Shown: positions 30,389-43,710, numbered from the stretch's first letter. The stretch is 64,000 nucleotides of DNA from Azospirillum sp. TSO22-1 (GCF_003116015.1 NZ_LGQZ01000058.1:36581-100580), one strand, 5' to 3'. Numbers and translations are program-made. The notes: generated by a model from the sequence alone, not told the origin.

Positions 30389-31465
30389 ATGAACCCGTAC
30401 GCTCGCGCCCTCGTCGCCGGGACCTTCCTCGCTTCCGCCCTGTCCTCTACCGCGGCGCCCGCCGCCGACTGGTTCCCCTACCCGGCCGCCGAGGTGCTGC
30501 CGGCCTTCGCGGCCGACGGCAAGCCGACGGACCTCAGCTACACGCCGCTCGCCAAGGCGTCGAAGCCCTGGGACATCTGCGTGTCGTTCCCGCACATGAA
30601 GGACGCCTACTGGCTGGGCGTCGACTACGGCGTCGTCGAGGAGGCCAGGCGCCTGGGCGTCAAGGCCAACGTCATCGAGGCCGGCGGCTACACCGAGTTG
30701 GCCAAGCAGATCAGCCAGATCGAGAACTGCGTGGCGCGCGGCGCCAACGCCGTGGTCATCGGCGCCATCTCCTTCGACGGCCTGAACAACCTGGTGGGCG
30801 AGATCGCCAGGAAGGGCATCCCGGTGATCGACGTGATCAACGGCATCTCCTCGCCGGCGCTGACCGCCAAGTCGCTGGTCTCCTTCCACACCATGGGCTT
30901 CGAGGCGGGCCGCTATCTGGCCGCCAAGCATCCGGCCGGCAGCCCCAAGGTGAAGGTCGGCTGGTTCCCCGGTCCGGCCGGCGCTGGCTGGGTCGAGGCC
31001 GCCAACAAGGGCTTCCAGGAGGCCGTCGCCGGCTCCGCCGTCCAGGTGCTGGAGCCGCGCTACGGCGACACCGGCAAGGAGGCGCAGCTCCGCCTCGTCG
31101 AGGACGTGCTGCAGGCCACCCCCGACGTCAAGTACGTCGCCGGCACCGCCGTGACCGCGGAAGCCGCGCAGGGACTGCTGCGCGAGCGCGGGCTGACCGA
31201 CAAGATCGGCCTCATCGCCTTCTACATGACGCCGGGCGTCTACCAGGGCATCAAGCGCGGCTTCATCCAGGCGGCGCCGGCCGACTCCATGGTCATCCAG
31301 GGCCGCATCGCCATCGACCAGGCGGTGCGCGCACTGGAGAAGAAGGAGCTGGTCAAGCACGTCGGCCCGAAGATCTTCGTCGTGGACAAGACGAACATCG
31401 ACAAGGTGGCGCACGACTCGATCCTGCCGCCGGAAAACTTCAGCCCGGTGTTCAGCGTGAAGTGA
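30389..31465 (+). CDS. TorT-like periplasmic binding protein
   Basis: Secreted binding protein of 358 residues; signal peptide ends near APAAD (about 27). The mature part reads WDICVSFPHMKDAYWLGVDYG, then GGYTELAKQISQIENCVARG and DVINGISSPALTAKS, typical of the TorT branch of the ribose-binding (PBP1) family. TorT senses TMAO in enterobacteria, but here it precedes an ABC ATPase and permease, so it is better read as their substrate receptor. Ligand unknown. Confidence 0.8.
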   Translation: MNPYARALVAGTFLASALSSTAAPAADWFPYPAAEVLPAFAADGKPTDLSYTPLAKASKPWDICVSFPHMKDAYWLGVDYGVVEEARRLGVKANVIEAGGYTELAKQISQIENCVARGANAVVIGAISFDGLNNLVGEIARKGIPVIDVINGISSPALTAKSLVSFHTMGFEAGRYLAAKHPAGSPKVKVGWFPGPAGAGWVEAANKGFQEAVAGSAVQVLEPRYGDTGKEAQLRLVEDVLQATPDVKYVAGTAVTAEAAQGLLRERGLTDKIGLIAFYMTPGVYQGIKRGFIQAAPADSMVIQGRIAIDQAVRALEKKELVKHVGPKIFVVDKTNIDKVAHDSILPPENFSPVFSVK

Positions 31466-31538
31466 GCCGCCCGCGGCGGCTTCGCACCCGCGCGGGCCGG
31501 AGCCGCCGCCAGCCCCCCTTACGAGGACACCCCGCCGG

Positions 31539-33037
31539 ATGACCGTTCCCGTCCTGATCCGCACCGTCGCCCTGACCAAGCGCTACCCCGGCGTCACCGC
31601 GCTGGACGGCGTCGATTTCGACCTGCGCCCCGGCGAGGTGCACGTGCTGTTCGGCGAGAACGGGGCAGGCAAGTCCACCCTGATCTCCATGCTGGCCGGC
31701 GCCACCCGGCCGAGCGACGGCGAGATCCTGGTGCGCGGCCACAACGTCGCCTTTCACTCCGTCGCCGACGCCCGCGCCGCCGGCATCTCCGCCGTCTTCC
31801 AGGAGTTCTCGCTGGTTCCGACGCTGACCCTGGCGGAGAACATCTTCCTCGGCGACGAGCCGCGCGTCGGCCCCTTCCTCGACCGCGCCGCCATGCGGCG
31901 CCGCGCCGCCGCGCTGTTCGCCGAGCTGGACTTCGCCATCGACCCGCGCCGTCGCGTGGCGACGCTGAGCCGGGCCGAGCAGCAGATGGTGGAGATCGCC
32001 AAGGCGCTGCACGGCGACGTCGGCATCCTGATCCTCGACGAGCCAACCGCCTCGCTCACCGACCGCGAGGTCGACCACCTGTTCGCCGTCATCGACCGGA
32101 TGAAGGCGCGCGGCGTCGGCATCATCTACATCTCGCACCGCATGCAGGAGTTCGCCCGGATCGCCGACCGCGTCACCGTGCTGCGCGACGGCGCGAGGAT
32201 CGGCACCGTCGCCATGTCCGGCACCAACGAGGCGGAGCTTCTGGAAATGATGGCCGGCCGCGCCATCGCCGAGGTCTACCCGACCATCGCCCGCGCGCCC
32301 GGGCGAACGCTGCTGGCGGTGGACGGTCTGTATGCCTGGGGCGTCCACGGCGCATCCCTGGAGGTGCGCGCCGGCGAGGTGCTGGGCGTCGCCGGGCTGG
32401 TCGGCTCGGGCAAGTCGCGCAGCTTCCGCGCGCTGATGGGCCTGCTGCCGGTCAAGGGCGGGCGGGTGCGGCTGAACGGCCGGGACGTCACCGGGCTCGA
32501 CACCCGCGCGCTGATGCTCGCCGGCGCCTACTATCTTCCCTCCGACCGCAAGGCGGAGGGGCTGCAGCTGGCCTTCACCGCGCGCGACAACCTGGCCCAG
32601 GGCGCGTTGGTCGGGCTCAAGGGCCACTTCGGCCTGCTGCCCTGGCGGCGCATCCGGAAGCGCTGCGAGGATGTCGCCGATCGGGTGGAGCTGCCGCCCG
32701 CCTACCGCACCCGGCTAGCGGCGCAGCTTTCCGGCGGCAACCAGCAGAAGGTGCTGTTCGGCCGCGGCCTGGGCCAGGACTACGACCTCTACATCCTCGA
32801 CGAGCCGACGGTCGGCGTCGACATGGGGGCGCGGGCGGCGATCTACCATCTGATCCGCGACCTCACCGAAGCCGGCAAGGCGGTGGTGGTGATCTCCTCC
32901 GACCTGCCGGAGGTGATGAACCTCGCCCACCGCCTTCTGGTCTTCTCGCACGGCCGCATCGCTGCCGAGCTGGAAGGCGACGCCATCACGGAATCCACCA
33001 TCCTCGCCCACTTCTTCGACGACGTGAGACTGCCCGC

Positions 33038-33041
<4 letters not shown>
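31539..33041 (+). CDS. Sugar-type ABC transporter ATP-binding protein (RbsA/MglA-like)
   Basis: Tandem ATPase of 500 residues with two ABC domains. First domain: Walker A GENGAGKST (about 42-50), signature LSRAEQQMVEIAK, Walker B ILILDEPTASLT. Second domain: AGLVGSGKSRSF in place of a full Walker A, signature LSGGNQQKV, and ILDEPTVGVDMG. This is the standard arrangement of the ribose/galactoside family. Overlaps the permease gene by 4 bp. Confidence 0.92.
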
Positions 33042-36396
<3,355 letters not shown>

Positions 36397-36504
36397 TCCG
36401 GAGGCTCCCGGTGGAGCACAGCTGCGATCAGGCAACGGGTGATCGGGGCAGATCGCACAAAGCCCACCGAAGCCGGCTGAGGTTGCGGCGACGGATGAGA
36501 CCGG

Positions 36505-36536
36505 GGCGGCGTTTCAAGACTTCCTGAAACGCCGCC
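36505..36536. terminator. Hairpin terminator between katG and a sensor kinase
   Basis: Perfect 12-bp arms (ggcggcgtttca / tgaaacgccgcc) with an 8-base loop lie 109 bp after katG and 24 bp before the convergent kinase gene stop. No strong T-run follows; position between convergent genes supports a bidirectional terminator. Confidence 0.6.
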
Positions 36537-36559
36537 CTGAACCAACGACAGCACCGTTA

Positions 36560-38257
36560 TTATCCCGCAGCGGAGAACGACAACCGCAGGCTGGTGCCGG
36601 CATCGACCGCCCACAGAGGCTCCGCCCCCACCTGCTCCGCGAGCATCGCGATCAGTTGGACACCGGACGACCGCGTGCGGTTCGGCGACATGCCGACGCC
36701 ATCGTCGGCCAACCGCAGCGTAACCCGACCGGATGGCGACGCGGCCAGTTCGAGGGTGATCGTCCCGGAACCGCGCGGGAACGCATGCTTGGCGCTGTTG
36801 GTGACGAACTCGTTGGCGATCAGCCCGAGCGAGACCGCCGTGTTGTGGTCGACGTACACCTCGCCAACGCTCGCCTCCAGAGCCAGCCCTCCGACGAGGC
36901 CACGGCCGTAGAGGGCGACGGAGTTCGCGCAGAGTTCCTGCAGATAGCCTCCCAGTTCAACCGTACCGACTTGGCTGGCCTCGTACAGCCGGCTGTGCAC
37001 GAGGCGCAGCGCTTCGACCCGGCCGCGCAGGTTCTCCAGGATGCCGCGGGTCTCGTCGCTCGCACTCGGGCCGCTTTGCAGGGCGATCAGGCTCAGGATC
37101 GCCTGGAGGTCGTTCTTCACACGATGCTGGAGTTCACGCATCGACGTCATGCGCTGCTCCTCGGCCCGCCGGAGATGAAGGGTGGCATTGCGCATCGTGT
37201 CGTACACCGAGGCCAGTTCCGCCACCTCGGTCGGCGGCAGGGCCGGAAGAGCGGTGCCCGGTTCCCGCATGGCTTCCGCCACCCGGGCCAGCCCGCTCAC
37301 CGACCGGGACAGGCGGCGGGCGTAGTTCCGCACCAGAAGGACGGCGGCGCCCAGCGCCGCGACGCTCACCGCCGCCGCCAGCCACAGCGACCGGCGCAAG
37401 GGCAGATCCAACACGGAGGCGGGCGCGGCGAAGGCGACCGTCCAGCCCGACAGGTCCGAGCGGGAGAAGGCGAGCGACAGGGGCGCACCCGCCGGGGTGA
37501 GACCTTTCGCCAGCCCGTCCGGCGCCGTCCGGATCGCATCCAGCACCCATTCGGGAGCCGGCTTGCCGGCGTATTCCTCGGTGGCGTGCGGAAGCGCGAC
37601 GATGAGGCCGTCGCGATCCATGATCCCTTCCACCCAGCCGGAGGGAAGTTCCTGATCCTGGAGGAGTTTTTCCCACTTCGTCGCCGCAACCACCGCCACG
37701 AGCGCGAAGCGCTTTCCGCCCTTCCCCCGGGCGGGAACGGCCACCGCGGCGACGGGCGTGCCGGCGGTCGCCCCGTGCAGGAGGTTGGAAACCTGCGGCC
37801 GGCCGGCGGCCAACGCCTTGGTCATCAGGGAGGCGACGCCGGCCGTCTTCGGGACGGGCGCCCCGTACGGAACGGCCGTGGAGAAGACCGCCGCCCCGGC
37901 GGCGTCGCTGAGCGTCACGTGCGACCAGTGGGAGTGCTTGGCCATGACGCCTTGGGCGACGCGGTAGAGCTGCTCCGGGTCGGCGTCCTCCGCCATCAGC
38001 GCGGCGAGGCTATCGAGGGCGGCCGTGGTCACGAGAAGCTGCTGATCGAGGGCGACGGAGATGGCCCGGACGGTCCTGGTCATCTCGGCCTCGGCGAACC
38101 GGCGCTGAAGCGTCATGTTCCAGGCCATCAGGCTCAGGGTGATCAGGGCCATCGACGCCAGCGCCACGATCACGATGCGGAGAAGACGGGAACTGATGTT
38201 CTGCCGCGCCATCCCGCCGAGGGACGGCCAAGCGCCACGGAAGGCCCACACACTCAT
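36560..38257 (-). CDS. Membrane sensor histidine kinase, HWE/HisKA_2 type
   Basis: Two-span sensor of about 565 residues: first helix about 24-47, extracytoplasmic Cache-like region to about 275, second helix about 278-300, HAMP-like segment, then a kinase core with ELQHRVKNDLQAILSLIALQ, the phospho-acceptor box of the HisKA_2/HWE family, and HATPase motifs NEFVTNSAKHAF and LADDGVGM. Such kinases often feed general-stress or phytochrome-like pathways. The ATG at 38257 is chosen; a TTG at 38266 and an ATG at 38203-38212 are alternatives, none with a good ribosome-binding site. No cognate regulator lies next to it. Confidence 0.82.
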   Translation of the reverse strand: MSVWAFRGAWPSLGGMARQNISSRLLRIVIVALASMALITLSLMAWNMTLQRRFAEAEMTRTVRAISVALDQQLLVTTAALDSLAALMAEDADPEQLYRVAQGVMAKHSHWSHVTLSDAAGAAVFSTAVPYGAPVPKTAGVASLMTKALAAGRPQVSNLLHGATAGTPVAAVAVPARGKGGKRFALVAVVAATKWEKLLQDQELPSGWVEGIMDRDGLIVALPHATEEYAGKPAPEWVLDAIRTAPDGLAKGLTPAGAPLSLAFSRSDLSGWTVAFAAPASVLDLPLRRSLWLAAAVSVAALGAAVLLVRNYARRLSRSVSGLARVAEAMREPGTALPALPPTEVAELASVYDTMRNATLHLRRAEEQRMTSMRELQHRVKNDLQAILSLIALQSGPSASDETRGILENLRGRVEALRLVHSRLYEASQVGTVELGGYLQELCANSVALYGRGLVGGLALEASVGEVYVDHNTAVSLGLIANEFVTNSAKHAFPRGSGTITLELAASPSGRVTLRLADDGVGMSPNRTRSSGVQLIAMLAEQVGAEPLWAVDAGTSLRLSFSAAG

Positions 38258-38639
38258 GTCCGACAACCTACTGGCAGAAGCGTTATAGTTGTAAAATCAG
38301 CGCTGCTCCTGGCAGCGACGCCCCCGTTTTCCATCGTCATGGTTAATTTCAATTTAACTACGGGAGACTTTAAAGTTACATTGCATTTTATGAGATGACT
38401 TTTCATAAAATACAGCGAATTTCGCTGCAATTTTGTTTTAGGAAGTTAGCGGTTACCCGACATTATTTCTTGAGGACCTTGAAATCGGTGCAAGAAGTGC
38501 GAGAACCGCCGCTTTCCGGGAAAGCGGCGGCACGGATCGCATGCCTTCAGGGGCCATCAGGGGGCTTTGGGGACCGGAGGCCTCGGCACCGCGCCGGGGC
38601 GACCGGCCATCCATCGGCTGCCGACGCGGTGGTCGAGGC
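38258..38639. other. Intergenic, AT-rich, one hairpin
   Basis: These 382 bases between two leftward kinase genes include an unusually AT-rich patch (about 38330-38480) for this window, probably the promoter of the downstream kinase, and a hairpin at 38506-38530. No gene was recognised. Confidence 0.5.
38506..38530. terminator. Hairpin downstream of the hybrid kinase
   Basis: Perfect 10-bp stem (ccgccgcttt / aaagcggcgg) with a 5-base loop, about 110 bp after the hybrid kinase stop. The T-rich end of the stem and position suggest transcription termination for the glycerate kinase-hybrid kinase operon. Confidence 0.5.
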
Positions 38640-41099
38640 TCAGCATGGCACCTTCGTCCGCTCCTCCAGCACCTGGGACAACTGCCGCGGGGTGACCGGC
38701 TTGTAGACGACGTGCAGGCCATGCGCAGCGGCATCCCGCTGGCATTCCGGACCAAGCTCACCGGTCAGCAGGATGCCCGGGATGTCGCGGCCGAACCGCT
38801 CGCGGATCCGCAACACAGCCTCGGTGCCGACCGAGCCGTCGCGCAGCCGGTAGTCCGCCACTAGCAGATCGGGAGACCGGCCGATATCGCGCAGGCGATC
38901 CAGCGCCTCGTCCGCCGATCCGGAGGCGAGAACCTCGTAGCCCCATGTCCGCAGCATCGTCTCCAGGGCCATCAACACCATGGCGTCGTCGTCGATCACC
39001 AGAGCGAACCGGTCGCAATCGCCGGGGACGGCCCGCGGAACGTCGGATGAGATCACCGGCTGTGCATCCCCAAGAGGGACCTCGAAGGCGAAGACCGTGC
39101 CCCTCCCGGGTTCGGACGCCACCGTCACCTGGAAGCCGAGCAGGTCGGCGATGCGGCGCACGATGGCCAAGCCGAGGCCAAGACCCTGCTGCCGGTCCCG
39201 CTCGGAATTGCCGATCTGGTGGAACTCGTCGAAGATCCGCTCGATCTCGTCGGCGGGTATGCCAATGCCGCTGTCCCGCACCGCGATGCGCAGGTGCCGG
39301 TCGTCGCAACGGCACTCGACGTGGATGAAGCCGTCCCTGGTGAAGCGGACTGCGTTTTCGATAAGGTTGCGGAGCACGCGCCTCAGCAGGGTGGGATCGC
39401 TGCGGATGGTGACGCCGCACGGCGCGACCCGCCAGTCGAGGCCCATGCCCCGGCACACCGCGGCGTAGGAGGCGTCGACCTCGTCGAGCACCTCGGCGAT
39501 CGGGAACTCCCGCATCACCGGCTGAATGACACCTGCATCGAGGCGCGACACGTCGAGAAGGCTGTCGAGCAGATCCTTCAGGGCGTCCAGGCCCCGTTGC
39601 AGGTGCCGCAGGCTCGCCCGCCCCCGTTCGTCATGCACATGGTTTTCCAGCGTTCCCGCGAACAGCAGAAGCGCCTGCATCGGTTGCCGCAGGTCATGGC
39701 TGGCCGCGGCAAGGAATTTCGACTTGGACAGGGCGGCCTTCTCGGCGTCCTCCTTGGCCTGGCGAACCGCGTCCTCCATCCGCCGGCGTTCGGTGATGTC
39801 CTGGACATAGGCGGCCAGTCCACAGCGCGACGGGAACAGGCGGACGGCGTACCAGCGCCTGCTCACCGGGCCATACATGTCGAACTCGGCCGGCACCTTC
39901 TGCTCCATGGCCTCCCGGCATCGTTGCCAGGCGTCGGTCCCGACCAGCACGGGGAAGGCGTCCCGGAAATCGGTGCCGATCAAGTCGGGCATCTGAATAT
40001 GATCGGCGATCATCCGGGCACGGTCGTTCATGAAGGTGATGCGCCACGCGCCATCGAACTCCATGACGGCATCCGTGGTGCTCGACAGCACCGTGGCCAT
40101 CTTTTTAGCCGCTTTGTAAGCCTGCTCGCGAACACGCAGGTACCGGCGCAGCCCCAGCGCGGCGGCCGTGCACGACAACACCAGCAGGATCGTGAAGATG
40201 CTCATCGAACGAATCGCCGCGGCGTTGAGCGGGCGCAACGCATCGGCCTTGGAGATGCCCACGACGATGAACAGGCCCTGCGGTTCCGACCCCGCCGGAG
40301 AGTAGGCGTGGACGCGAACCGTACCGTTCAGGCCGGCCATCTCGACGGTGCCGTCTTGCGTGCGGTTCAGCAGCGGACGGTACCGCTCGGGCAGCGGGTC
40401 CCCGATGGCGGCGGGACGATCCGGCGCGTGCGCGAGCACCGTGCCGTTGCCATCGGCAAGAAGAACGGACGCGTTCTCCGGCAGGGGCTTGGTCGCGAGG
40501 TATTCGTTGATCCAGCCGATGTCGATCAGCACAGTAACGACCCCGGCGAAAGAGCCGTCCGGTCCGCGGTACGACAGGGCGAACGGCAGAACCGGTTGCT
40601 TGGATACGATCGTCGTTATGTGCTGGCCGATGACGACCCGGTCCGTGGCCTGCGCCGCCTGGAAGGTTTCGCGGTGGGCGATCGAGATCCCGGCCGCTCC
40701 AGGGACGGTCGAGCACCGGATCGTGCCGTGCCGGTCGGTGATGCTGGCCGCCAGATACGCCGGATAGCGCCCCCGCAGGCGCTCCATGGTGTCCTGGCAG
40801 GCCGTTGCCTCCATTCCGACCACCCCCGCCTCCACGAGCGTTCCGAGCACGTCCCGGGCGTTCTGGATGATGCGCCGCTGCTCGTCCTCGATCACGGTGA
40901 GCAGGCGGTCGGCCTGCTGCTGAACTTCGGCTTCCCGCGCCGCGCGCAACTCAAGATGCGTGACGGCCTCGAACCCCAGCAGCGGCACCGCCACCAGCAG
41001 GAGCAGCAGGAGCATCAGGCGGCGGGGCGGCTTCGAGAGCCGATCCTTCGAATAACGCACGTCACCGCTCCGCGCGGCGTCCAGTATGGTTCCGATCAT
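38640..41099 (-). CDS. Hybrid sensor histidine kinase with dCache, PAS and receiver domains
   Basis: Protein of 819 residues. Helix at about 28-46, periplasmic double-Cache-like domain to about 305 (RHGTIRCSTVPGA, VSKQPVLPFALSYR, GVVTVLIDIGW), second helix about 312-335, a PAS domain (about 350-470), then HisKA with FLAAASHDLRQPMQALLLFA, HATPase with NLIENAVRFT and GLGLGLAIVRR, and a C-terminal receiver beginning FALVIDDDAMVLMALE with VADYRLRDGS. The RQPMQAL box is that of orphan NodV/RpfC-like kinases that bind organic acids or unknown ligands. Its ATG overlaps the glycerate kinase stop by 4 bp, so kinase and metabolic enzyme are co-translated. Confidence 0.88.
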   Translation of the reverse strand: MIGTILDAARSGDVRYSKDRLSKPPRRLMLLLLLLVAVPLLGFEAVTHLELRAAREAEVQQQADRLLTVIEDEQRRIIQNARDVLGTLVEAGVVGMEATACQDTMERLRGRYPAYLAASITDRHGTIRCSTVPGAAGISIAHRETFQAAQATDRVVIGQHITTIVSKQPVLPFALSYRGPDGSFAGVVTVLIDIGWINEYLATKPLPENASVLLADGNGTVLAHAPDRPAAIGDPLPERYRPLLNRTQDGTVEMAGLNGTVRVHAYSPAGSEPQGLFIVVGISKADALRPLNAAAIRSMSIFTILLVLSCTAAALGLRRYLRVREQAYKAAKKMATVLSSTTDAVMEFDGAWRITFMNDRARMIADHIQMPDLIGTDFRDAFPVLVGTDAWQRCREAMEQKVPAEFDMYGPVSRRWYAVRLFPSRCGLAAYVQDITERRRMEDAVRQAKEDAEKAALSKSKFLAAASHDLRQPMQALLLFAGTLENHVHDERGRASLRHLQRGLDALKDLLDSLLDVSRLDAGVIQPVMREFPIAEVLDEVDASYAAVCRGMGLDWRVAPCGVTIRSDPTLLRRVLRNLIENAVRFTRDGFIHVECRCDDRHLRIAVRDSGIGIPADEIERIFDEFHQIGNSERDRQQGLGLGLAIVRRIADLLGFQVTVASEPGRGTVFAFEVPLGDAQPVISSDVPRAVPGDCDRFALVIDDDAMVLMALETMLRTWGYEVLASGSADEALDRLRDIGRSPDLLVADYRLRDGSVGTEAVLRIRERFGRDIPGILLTGELGPECQRDAAAHGLHVVYKPVTPRQLSQVLEERTKVPC

Positions 41100-42259
41100 C
41101 CCAATGGCCTCCCCATCGCCTCCCCGACCCGGATCGCGGCGGCGACGTTGCGAGCGGCCTGACGGACGTTGTCCGCAGCCCCGGCCAGAGCCTCCGCCAC
41201 GGTGCAGGGCCGGTAGAGAACGCTGAACACCGCGTCGATGCCGTGGGCGTGCACGACGCCGACGTCCGGAGTCAGGCAACCGGCGATCCCCACCACCGGC
41301 TTGCCGTGGCGCTTGGCCACGCGGGCCACGCCGATCGGCGTCTTGCCGTGGATGGTCTGGCCGTCGATCCGGCCTTCCCCGGTGATCACCAGATCGGCGT
41401 CGGCGACCACGGCATCCAGACCGACCGCCGTCGTCACGATGTCGACGCCGGGGCGAAGCTCGGCGCCAAGGAAGGCGACCATCGCGGCGCCGAGGCCGCC
41501 GGCCGCGCCGGCGCCCGGCACATCGGCCACCGAGACCCCGAGGTCGCACCGGATGACCGCGGCGTAGTGGCCCAGGTTGGCGTCGAGCTGGCGCACCATG
41601 GCCGGCGTCGCCCCCTTCTGCGGACCGAACACCGCCGACGCGCCGGCGGGGCCGAACAGCGGGTTGTCGACATCGCACGCGACGTCGATCCGGCACTCCG
41701 CAAGGCGCGGGTCGAGGCCCGCAGCGTCGATGCGCTCCAGCGTGTCCAGGCAGCCGCCGCCGAAGCCGATGTCACGCCCCCGGCCGTCCAGCAGGCGGAC
41801 GCCGAGCGCCTGCACCATGCCCGCCCCGCCGTCGTTGGTGGCGCTGCCGCCGATGCCCAGGATGAAGCGCCGCGCCCCCTGGTCCAGGGCGGCCCGGATC
41901 AGTTCCCCGACGCCGTAGGTGGTCGTCGCCATCGGGTTCCGGCGGGCCGGCTCGACCAGCATCAGGCCGCTCGCCGCGGCCATCTCGATCACCGCCGTCC
42001 GGCCGTCGCCGGTCAGGCCGTAGAAGGCGTTGACCGGCTCCCCCAGCGGCCCGGTGACCGGGACGCGGATGGTCCGGCCGCCGGTGGCGGCGACCATCGC
42101 CTCCACCGTGCCCTCGCCGCCGTCGGCCACCGGGAGCTTGACGCAGACGGCCTCCGGGTACACCTCGCGGATGCCGCTTTCGATGTGCGTGGCGACCTCG
42201 AGGGCGGACAGGCTCTCCTTAAAGGAGTCCGGGGCGATCACGATCTTCATGGTTTTCAT
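41096..42259 (-). CDS. Glycerate kinase (GarK/GlxK type)
   Basis: Phosphorylates D-glycerate to 2- or 3-phosphoglycerate. The 387 residues start KIVIAPDSFKESLSA, the family signature, with DGGEGTVEAMVAA, GIGGSATNDGGAGM and VITGEGRIDGQT following. AGGAGA precedes the first ATG. Transcribed after an MFS importer and before the hybrid kinase (4-bp overlap); with the divergent CdaR-like regulator it forms an organic-acid module. Confidence 0.92.
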   Translation of the reverse strand: MKTMKIVIAPDSFKESLSALEVATHIESGIREVYPEAVCVKLPVADGGEGTVEAMVAATGGRTIRVPVTGPLGEPVNAFYGLTGDGRTAVIEMAAASGLMLVEPARRNPMATTTYGVGELIRAALDQGARRFILGIGGSATNDGGAGMVQALGVRLLDGRGRDIGFGGGCLDTLERIDAAGLDPRLAECRIDVACDVDNPLFGPAGASAVFGPQKGATPAMVRQLDANLGHYAAVIRCDLGVSVADVPGAGAAGGLGAAMVAFLGAELRPGVDIVTTAVGLDAVVADADLVITGEGRIDGQTIHGKTPIGVARVAKRHGKPVVGIAGCLTPDVGVVHAHGIDAVFSVLYRPCTVAEALAGAADNVRQAARNVAAAIRVGEAMGRPLG

Positions 42260-42276
42260 GGTGGTCTCCTGTGCTC

Positions 42277-42300
42277 GGCCCCGCTGGCTCCAGCGGGGCC
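42277..42300. terminator. Intercistronic hairpin, MFS to glycerate kinase
   Basis: A perfect 10-bp stem (ggccccgctg / cagcggggcc) with a 4-base loop lies in the 85 bp between the transporter and glycerate kinase genes, followed by a second imperfect GC-rich hairpin near 42305-42335. It may attenuate expression of the distal genes. Confidence 0.45.
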
Positions 42301-42344
42301 GGAGGCGACCGGCGGGCGTTCCGCCGGCCGCCTTCGGTTCGGCC

Positions 42345-43658
42345 TCAGCGGTTGACCGTCTTGGCGGGGATCCGCAGCACCAGCGCCACGCCGAGCATCA
42401 TGACGCCGGCCAGGATGTAGAGCGCCAGGTCCGTGCTCTGCGTCGCGTCCTTGATCCAGCCGACCAGATACGGGCTGAGGAAGCCGGCCAGTTGGCCCAT
42501 CGAGTTGATGAACGCCAGCCCGGCCGCCGCCGCCGCCGCGCTCAGGAAGCCGCCGGAGAGCGGCCAGAACATCGGCAGGCCGGTCAGCGCGCCCATGGTG
42601 GCGAGCGTCAGGCCGAACAGGGAGATCACCGGGCTGCTCGCGAAGTTGGCGGCGATGACCAGACCGCCGACGCCCATCAGCATCGGCACGCTGAGGTGCC
42701 AGCGGCGCTCGCGATGGGTGTCGGCCGAGCGCCCGACCACCACCATGAAGATGCTCGCCGCCAGGTACGGGATGGCGCTCAGCCAGCCGATGAGATTGGG
42801 ATCGCTGAAGCCGCTGCTCTTGATGATCGACGGGAGCCAGAAGTTGATGGCGTAGACGCCGCTCTGGATGCAGAAGTAGATGATCCCAAGGATCCAGACG
42901 TTCGGGTTGCGCAGCGCGCTGGCGAAGGAGTCCGAGGCGCCGACCGGCTTGTTCTTCTCGTCCTCGACCTGGGCGCTCTGTAGGGCGGTGCGCTCCTCGG
43001 CGGTCAGCCACTTGGCGTCCGCCACGCCGTCGCTGAGCACGAACAGCACGGCGATGCCGAGCAGGACGGTCGGCAGGCCCTGCAGCAGGAACAGCCACTG
43101 CCACGCGGCGAGGCCGCCCGGGCTGGCCGCGAAGTGGCTCAGGATCCAGCCCGAGAACGGGCCGCCCAGCACACCGGAGATCGGAATGGCCGACATGAAC
43201 AGCGCCATGACCCGGCCGCGCCGGGCCGACGGGAACCACTTGGTCAGGTACAGGACGATGCCCGGGAAGAAGCCCGCCTCCGCCGCGCCGGTCAGCAGGC
43301 GCAGGACGTAGAACGTCTCGGCGTCGCGCACCAGCAGCAGGCTGGTGGAGAGCAGCCCCCACAGCACCATGAGGACGGCGATCCAGCGGCGGGCGCCGAT
43401 CTTGTGCAGCATCATGTTGCTGGGCACGCCGCAGGCGATGTAGCCGAGGAAGAAGATGCCGGCGCCCAGGCCGTACACCGCCTCGCTCATCCCCAGGTCA
43501 TCCAGCATCTGCAACTTGGCGAACCCGACGTTGACGCGATCGAGGTAGTTGAAGAGGTAGCACACGAAAATAAAGGGGATCAGGCGAAAGGCCACCTTCT
43601 TGTAGGTACCCTCGATCCCCTCGTGACTCGGGACATGCGTGTCCGCAATTGCGGTCAT
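42345..43658 (-). CDS. MFS transporter, anion:cation symporter (ACS) family
   Basis: Twelve-helix permease of 437 residues for an organic anion, probably glycerate, tartrate or a sugar diacid. The N-terminal helix has PFIFVCYLFNYLDRVNVGFA, diagnostic of the ACS family, and GVPSNMMLHKIGARRWI follows. The start has AAGGAGA upstream. It precedes glycerate kinase and is divergent from a CdaR-like regulator, which frames the substrate as a glycerate-yielding acid. Confidence 0.85.
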   Translation of the reverse strand: MTAIADTHVPSHEGIEGTYKKVAFRLIPFIFVCYLFNYLDRVNVGFAKLQMLDDLGMSEAVYGLGAGIFFLGYIACGVPSNMMLHKIGARRWIAVLMVLWGLLSTSLLLVRDAETFYVLRLLTGAAEAGFFPGIVLYLTKWFPSARRGRVMALFMSAIPISGVLGGPFSGWILSHFAASPGGLAAWQWLFLLQGLPTVLLGIAVLFVLSDGVADAKWLTAEERTALQSAQVEDEKNKPVGASDSFASALRNPNVWILGIIYFCIQSGVYAINFWLPSIIKSSGFSDPNLIGWLSAIPYLAASIFMVVVGRSADTHRERRWHLSVPMLMGVGGLVIAANFASSPVISLFGLTLATMGALTGLPMFWPLSGGFLSAAAAAAGLAFINSMGQLAGFLSPYLVGWIKDATQSTDLALYILAGVMMLGVALVLRIPAKTVNR

Positions 43659-43682
43659 GGCACTCTCCTTGGAGGAAGTCGA

Positions 43683-43710
43683 TCATTGTGGCGTACCGGC
43701 GCCACAATGA
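43683..43710. promoter_or_regulatory. Perfect inverted repeat, candidate CdaR-like operator
   Basis: tcattgtggcg (43683-43693) and cgccacaatga (43700-43710) are exact reverse complements around a 6-base spacer, in the 262-bp gap between the divergent MFS and regulator genes and 25 bp upstream of the MFS start. The symmetry and location strongly suggest an operator or overlapping promoter element. Confidence 0.6.

Noticed and set aside
41100..41696. N-terminal extension of the hybrid kinase
   Set aside because: It runs through glycerate kinase in another frame and is low complexity; the ATG at 41099 has a GGGGAGG site.
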